From Planctomycetota bacterium (GTDB taxonomy: Bacteria; Planctomycetota; UBA1135; GCA-002686595), in NCBI GenBank assembly GCA_027623615.1, contig JAQBVH010000255.1, positions 1 to 5,697 of the forward strand: a stretch of DNA of 5,697 nucleotides. Direction: 5' to 3'. The notes beneath the pieces were generated by a model. The model was not told where the DNA came from. It ran no database searches and worked only from the letters and a program-made list of their open reading frames with translations. The first letter of the stretch is position 1. Each line of letters starts with the position of its first letter. A program made the translations under genes and the position numbers. Of the stretch, positions 1-5,697 are shown in pieces.

Positions 1-464
1 GGCCCGAGGGCGTGCCGCCCCTGATCGTCGAGCTACGCCACCCGAGCTGGTTCGCCGCTCCCCACCGAGAGCGCCTCGTGCGCGGCCTCGCCGAGCGCGG
101 CGTCGGCCGCGTCGTGCTCGACACGCGCCCGGTCTACGAGTCGCCCGATGACCCGCAGAGCACCCACCCGCGCCGCAAGCCGGAGCTCCCGGTCCTGCCC
201 CAGGCCAGCGCACGCACGGCGATGGTGCGCTTCATCGGACACCCCGACGGCGCGCGCAATCTGCGCTACCTCGAGCGCTGGGCCGAGAAGGTCCACCTCT
301 GGCTCGACGAGGGCCGCGACGTCTACTTCTTCGCCCACTGCCCGGACGAGGATCACTCGCCGGGGATCGCGCGCACGTTCCAAGGCCTCCTGGAGGGGCG
401 CGGCGCCCCCGTCCCCGAGCTGCCGTGGACGCGGCTCGGCGGCGATCAGCTCGAGCTGTTCTGA
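1..464 (+). CDS. DUF72 (YecE-like) family protein, C-terminal part, cut by left edge
   Basis: This is the 3' portion of a DUF72 protein. About 153 residues are visible, roughly the last half of a family whose members usually have about 240-290. The frame is open through the left edge (first whole codon at base 3), so the GTG at 12 is an internal Val codon and not a start. Family hallmarks visible are the strand motif VELRHPSWF near the beginning, then DTRPVYESPDDP, then MVRFIGHPDGARNLRYLERWA, and YFFAHCPDEDHSPGIARTF close to the end. The protein finishes with a short hydrophobic tail, DQLELF, before TGA. DUF72 proteins adopt a TIM-barrel-like fold and their biochemical role is not established, so no function is assigned. 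No signal peptide or membrane segment is seen in the visible part. The gene converges on the downstream GNAT gene and shows no link to the metH operon. Family assignment is firm; the N-terminus lies outside the window. Confidence 0.9.
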   Translation, partial: PEGVPPLIVELRHPSWFAAPHRERLVRGLAERGVGRVVLDTRPVYESPDDPQSTHPRRKPELPVLPQASARTAMVRFIGHPDGARNLRYLERWAEKVHLWLDEGRDVYFFAHCPDEDHSPGIARTFQGLLEGRGAPVPELPWTRLGGDQLELF

Positions 465-557
465 AGCGGTCACCCCCAGCAAGAAGCTCCAGCTCGGCCA
501 GCGCCCCCGGCCCTGGTCCAGCACAGCCACCAGCATGTGGCGCATGCGCTGCTGCGC
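465..557. other. Convergent intergenic gap with weak hairpins
   Basis: This is the gap between the stop codons of the DUF72 gene and the GNAT gene. It holds a small perfect inverted repeat, GCCAC-CAGCAT-GTGGC, at 526-541, followed directly by the 10-bp palindrome GCGCATGCGC at 540-549. Either could form a short stem at the ends of both converging transcripts. Neither is followed by a run of T on either strand, so a classical intrinsic terminator is not supported. I see no gene in the gap. Confidence 0.3.
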
Positions 558-1070
558 TCACTCATCGAGCGGCAGCGACAGGTGCAGCTCGTCATGGATG
601 CGGCCGTCAACGAGCAGCGCGCGTGGTTCGCGGCCCCACTGCCGGAACCCTGCGCGCTCGTAGACGCGCAGGGCCGCAGGCGCATCCGCGCTGACCGAGA
701 GGCAGAGCTGGAGCGCAGCCGGCAAGCTGCGCGCGTGCTCGATCGCCGCGACGAGCATGCGGCCGGCGATCCCTCCGCCCCGGGCCTGGGGCTGGACGTA
801 GACCCCCCAGATCCAGATGCGGTGACTGGTCTTCTCGCGGGGCTCGCGCATCACGCCGATCGCGCCGACGAGGTGCGCTCCCTCGAAGGCGCCGACGATC
901 GCCGAGTCGGCGCCCTGGGAGAGTCGCTCGCGCACGACCTCGACGCTCGAGGCCGAGTCGTCGCTGGGCGAGGCCAGGAACGACTCGGGGGTATCGAGCA
1001 GCATCTCGCGGCGCAGCGCGAACCACGCGGCGGCGTCGTCGGGGGTCAGGCGGCGGATCTCGGTGGTCAT
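558..1070 (-). CDS. GNAT-family N-acetyltransferase
   Basis: This is a complete 170-residue protein, the normal size for a single-domain GNAT enzyme, predicted to be cytoplasmic. Members transfer an acetyl group from acetyl-CoA to an amine on a small molecule, peptide or protein. The fold reads in order: N-terminal IRRLTPDDAAAWFALRREML (residues 5-24, strand 1 and helix 1); the central strands IVGAFEGAHLVGAIGVM (58-74) and IWIWGVYVQPQARGGGIAGRML (85-106); and LCLSVSADAPAALRVYERAGF (122-142), the usual C-terminal signature of the family. The acetyl-CoA pyrophosphate loop R-x-x-G-x-A is seen at R97-G98-G99-G100-I101-A102. The ATG lies in a short AGAGTGG-CCCG context, a weak ribosome site. The substrate cannot be told from sequence. 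The gene is convergent with DUF72 and divergent from the ArsR-methyltransferase gene, so it is probably an independent transcription unit, although its promoter shares the 127-bp intergenic region. Confidence 0.93.
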   Translation of the reverse strand: MTTEIRRLTPDDAAAWFALRREMLLDTPESFLASPSDDSASSVEVVRERLSQGADSAIVGAFEGAHLVGAIGVMREPREKTSHRIWIWGVYVQPQARGGGIAGRMLVAAIEHARSLPAALQLCLSVSADAPAALRVYERAGFRQWGREPRALLVDGRIHDELHLSLPLDE

Positions 1071-1197
1071 CGGGCCACTCTAGGTGGCTCCGGAACCCCG
1101 AGACACGCCTCCGTCCCGGACTGGGACACGGGATTGCTCCGGAAGTGAGCTACAGGGCATTCCCAGCTCCATCCGATCAAGTAATCTGGATTGATCG
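1071..1197. promoter_or_regulatory. Divergent intergenic region between GNAT gene and regulator-metH operon
   Basis: This region must hold the promoters of two diverging units. I could not find a convincing -35/-10 pair on either strand, which is common in GC-rich genomes with poorly conserved promoters. Structures visible are a 9-bp direct repeat GCTCCGGAA at 1087-1095 and 1136-1144 (49 bp apart), an inverted repeat GTCCC-GGACT-GGGAC at 1113-1127, and the larger palindrome at 1174-1197 described separately. The last 30 bp are distinctly more AT-rich than the surroundings, as expected for a promoter or operator. Confidence 0.55.
1174..1197. promoter_or_regulatory. Candidate operator: 7+7 bp perfect palindrome abutting the regulator start codon
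   Basis: The left arm CGATCAA (1174-1180) and right arm TTGATCG (1191-1197) are exact reverse complements separated by 10 nt. A second, offset inverted repeat, AATC-TG-GATT (1183-1192), lies inside. Dyads of this size and AT-richness are typical binding sites for dimeric ArsR-family winged-helix proteins, and the next gene encodes one. The right arm touches the ATG at 1198, so bound protein would cover the translation start region and probably the transcription start. The inference is an autoregulatory operator for the regulator-metH operon. A contribution to control of the divergent GNAT gene is possible but less likely, because the site is about 100 bp from that start. The GGA at 1188-1190 could also be a weak ribosome binding site with a 7-nt spacer. 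Confidence 0.55.
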
Positions 1198-2126
1198 ATG
1201 GAATCGCTCACGAGCACGACCCGCCTGCTGAAGGCCCTGGGGGACGAGACCCGCCTGCGCCTGCTCCACCTGCTCGGACTGGGCGAGCTGTCGGTGTCGG
1301 ACCTGATGGAGGTGCTCAACCTCGGTCAGAGCCGAACCTCGACCCATCTCAACCTTCTCAAGGAAGTCGGTTTGGTGAAGGACCGCCGCGCGGGGCGGCG
1401 CAGCTACTACTCGCTCGCCGCCGGTGATGACTCCGAGTTGCTGCAGCAGATCCTCGACGAGCACACCAAGACCCCCGAGTTCGCCGCCGACGAGGCGGGC
1501 TTCGAGGCCCTGCACCGGCGCCGGCGGGATGAGAGCAAGAGCTACTTCGACCGGGTCGCCGCGACGTTCGGCGAGCAGGCGCTGCCTGGCCGCACCTGGG
1601 AGGGCTTCGCGCGCGGCGCCCTGCGCTTGCTGCCGCGGGCGCGCTACGTGGACCTCGGCGTGGGCGACGGGCTCCTGACCCTCATGCTGGCGGAGGTGGC
1701 CGAGTCCGTCACGGCGGTCGACCTCTCGGGGGAAATGATTTCCCAGCTGCGGTCCCGGGCGACCCGCCGGGGAATCACCAATCTCGAGGCGGTCGAGGCC
1801 CCGATCGAGGCGCTGCCCCTGCCGGCCGGAAGCTTCGACGTCGCGGTGCTCAGCCAGGCACTGCATCACGCCGATACACCCTTGAAGGCTCTCCAAGAGG
1901 CTCAACGTGTGCTCGTCCCCGGCGGAAAGATCCTGGTGCTCGACCTCCTCGCTCACGGCGAGGAGTGGGTGCGTGAACAGCTCCACGACCAGCACCTCGG
2001 CTTCACCGAGGCGGCTCTGGAGGACCTGCTCCTCACGGCCGGCTTCGCTCACGTCTCCGTCGAACGCGCGGCCCGCGATCCCCAGCCGCCGCACTTCATG
2101 ACCCTGCTCGCGATCGGCACCAAGTC

Positions 2127-2130
<4 letters not shown>
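1198..2130 (+). CDS. ArsR-family winged-helix regulator fused to SAM-dependent methyltransferase domain (SahR-like)
   Basis: This is a 310-residue, two-domain cytoplasmic protein. Residues 8-75 are an ArsR-type winged helix: [17 protein letters not shown] (10-26), a recognition-helix region [18 protein letters not shown] (43-60), and a wing [12 protein letters not shown] (62-73). At the place where metal sensors carry ELCVCDL, this protein reads ELSVSDL (30-36), so the metal-binding cysteines are absent; the protein has no cysteine at all. Residues about 115-250 form a class I methyltransferase fold: motif I VDLGVGDG (151-158), acidic end of strand 2 VDLS (D175), [13 protein letters not shown] (213-225), and [13 protein letters not shown] (238-250). 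A TGA at 1192-1194 closes the frame just upstream, and ATG 1198 is the first usable start. The stop overlaps the metH start. The likely role is a SAM- or SAH-responsive regulator of metH; genuine methyltransferase activity is not excluded. The architecture is firm; the ligand and targets are inferred from context and from the known SahR-type regulators. Confidence 0.9.

Positions 2131-5697
<3,567 letters not shown>

Noticed and set aside
526..549. Hairpin GCCAC-CAGCAT-GTGGC plus GCGCATGCGC as a bidirectional terminator
   Set aside because: The stems are short and no T tract follows on either strand, so a terminator call is not justified.
537..1148. A 203-codon plus-strand open frame opposite the GNAT gene
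   Set aside because: The minus strand encodes a full GNAT fold with an acetyl-CoA loop. The plus frame has no recognisable domain.
1177..2094. A 305-codon minus-strand open frame opposite the ArsR-methyltransferase gene
   Set aside because: The plus-strand frame shows clear winged-helix and methyltransferase motifs. The minus frame has none and is a compositional shadow.

Overview
This is a very GC-rich stretch of bacterial chromosome in which G or C fills nearly every third codon position of the real genes. Gene content and motifs suggest a high-GC Gram-negative, such as a proteobacterium, a myxobacterium or a related lineage. The sequence alone does not fix the phylum. I see no insertion sequence, RNA gene, CRISPR array, prophage or attachment site.

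Layout from left to right. (1) The left edge carries the 3' half of a plus-strand DUF72 (YecE-like) gene. (2) A 93-bp convergent gap follows. (3) A minus-strand gene encodes a complete GNAT-family N-acetyltransferase. (4) A 127-bp divergent intergenic region ends in a perfect 7+7 bp inverted repeat, CGATCAA-N10-TTGATCG, that directly abuts the next start codon. (5) A 310-aa plus-strand protein has an ArsR-type winged-helix DNA-binding domain fused to a class I SAM-dependent methyltransferase fold. (6) metH, cobalamin-dependent methionine synthase, overlaps the previous stop by an ATGA junction. It runs off the right edge after 1190 codons, so only about the last 40-50 residues are missing.

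The most informative part is the two-gene unit of the ArsR-methyltransferase fusion and metH. MetH remakes methionine, the precursor of SAM, from homocysteine, which comes from the SAH produced by methyltransferases. The linked regulator has a SAM/SAH-type binding fold and lacks the cysteines of metal-sensing ArsR proteins. A natural reading is an autoregulated operon in which the regulator senses SAM or SAH and binds the palindrome at its own start codon, tuning methionine synthase to methylation status. This resembles the SahR-type regulators described for proteobacterial methionine and SAH metabolism, so it is more likely a member of a known theme than a wholly new system. The DUF72 and GNAT genes show no evident functional link to it.
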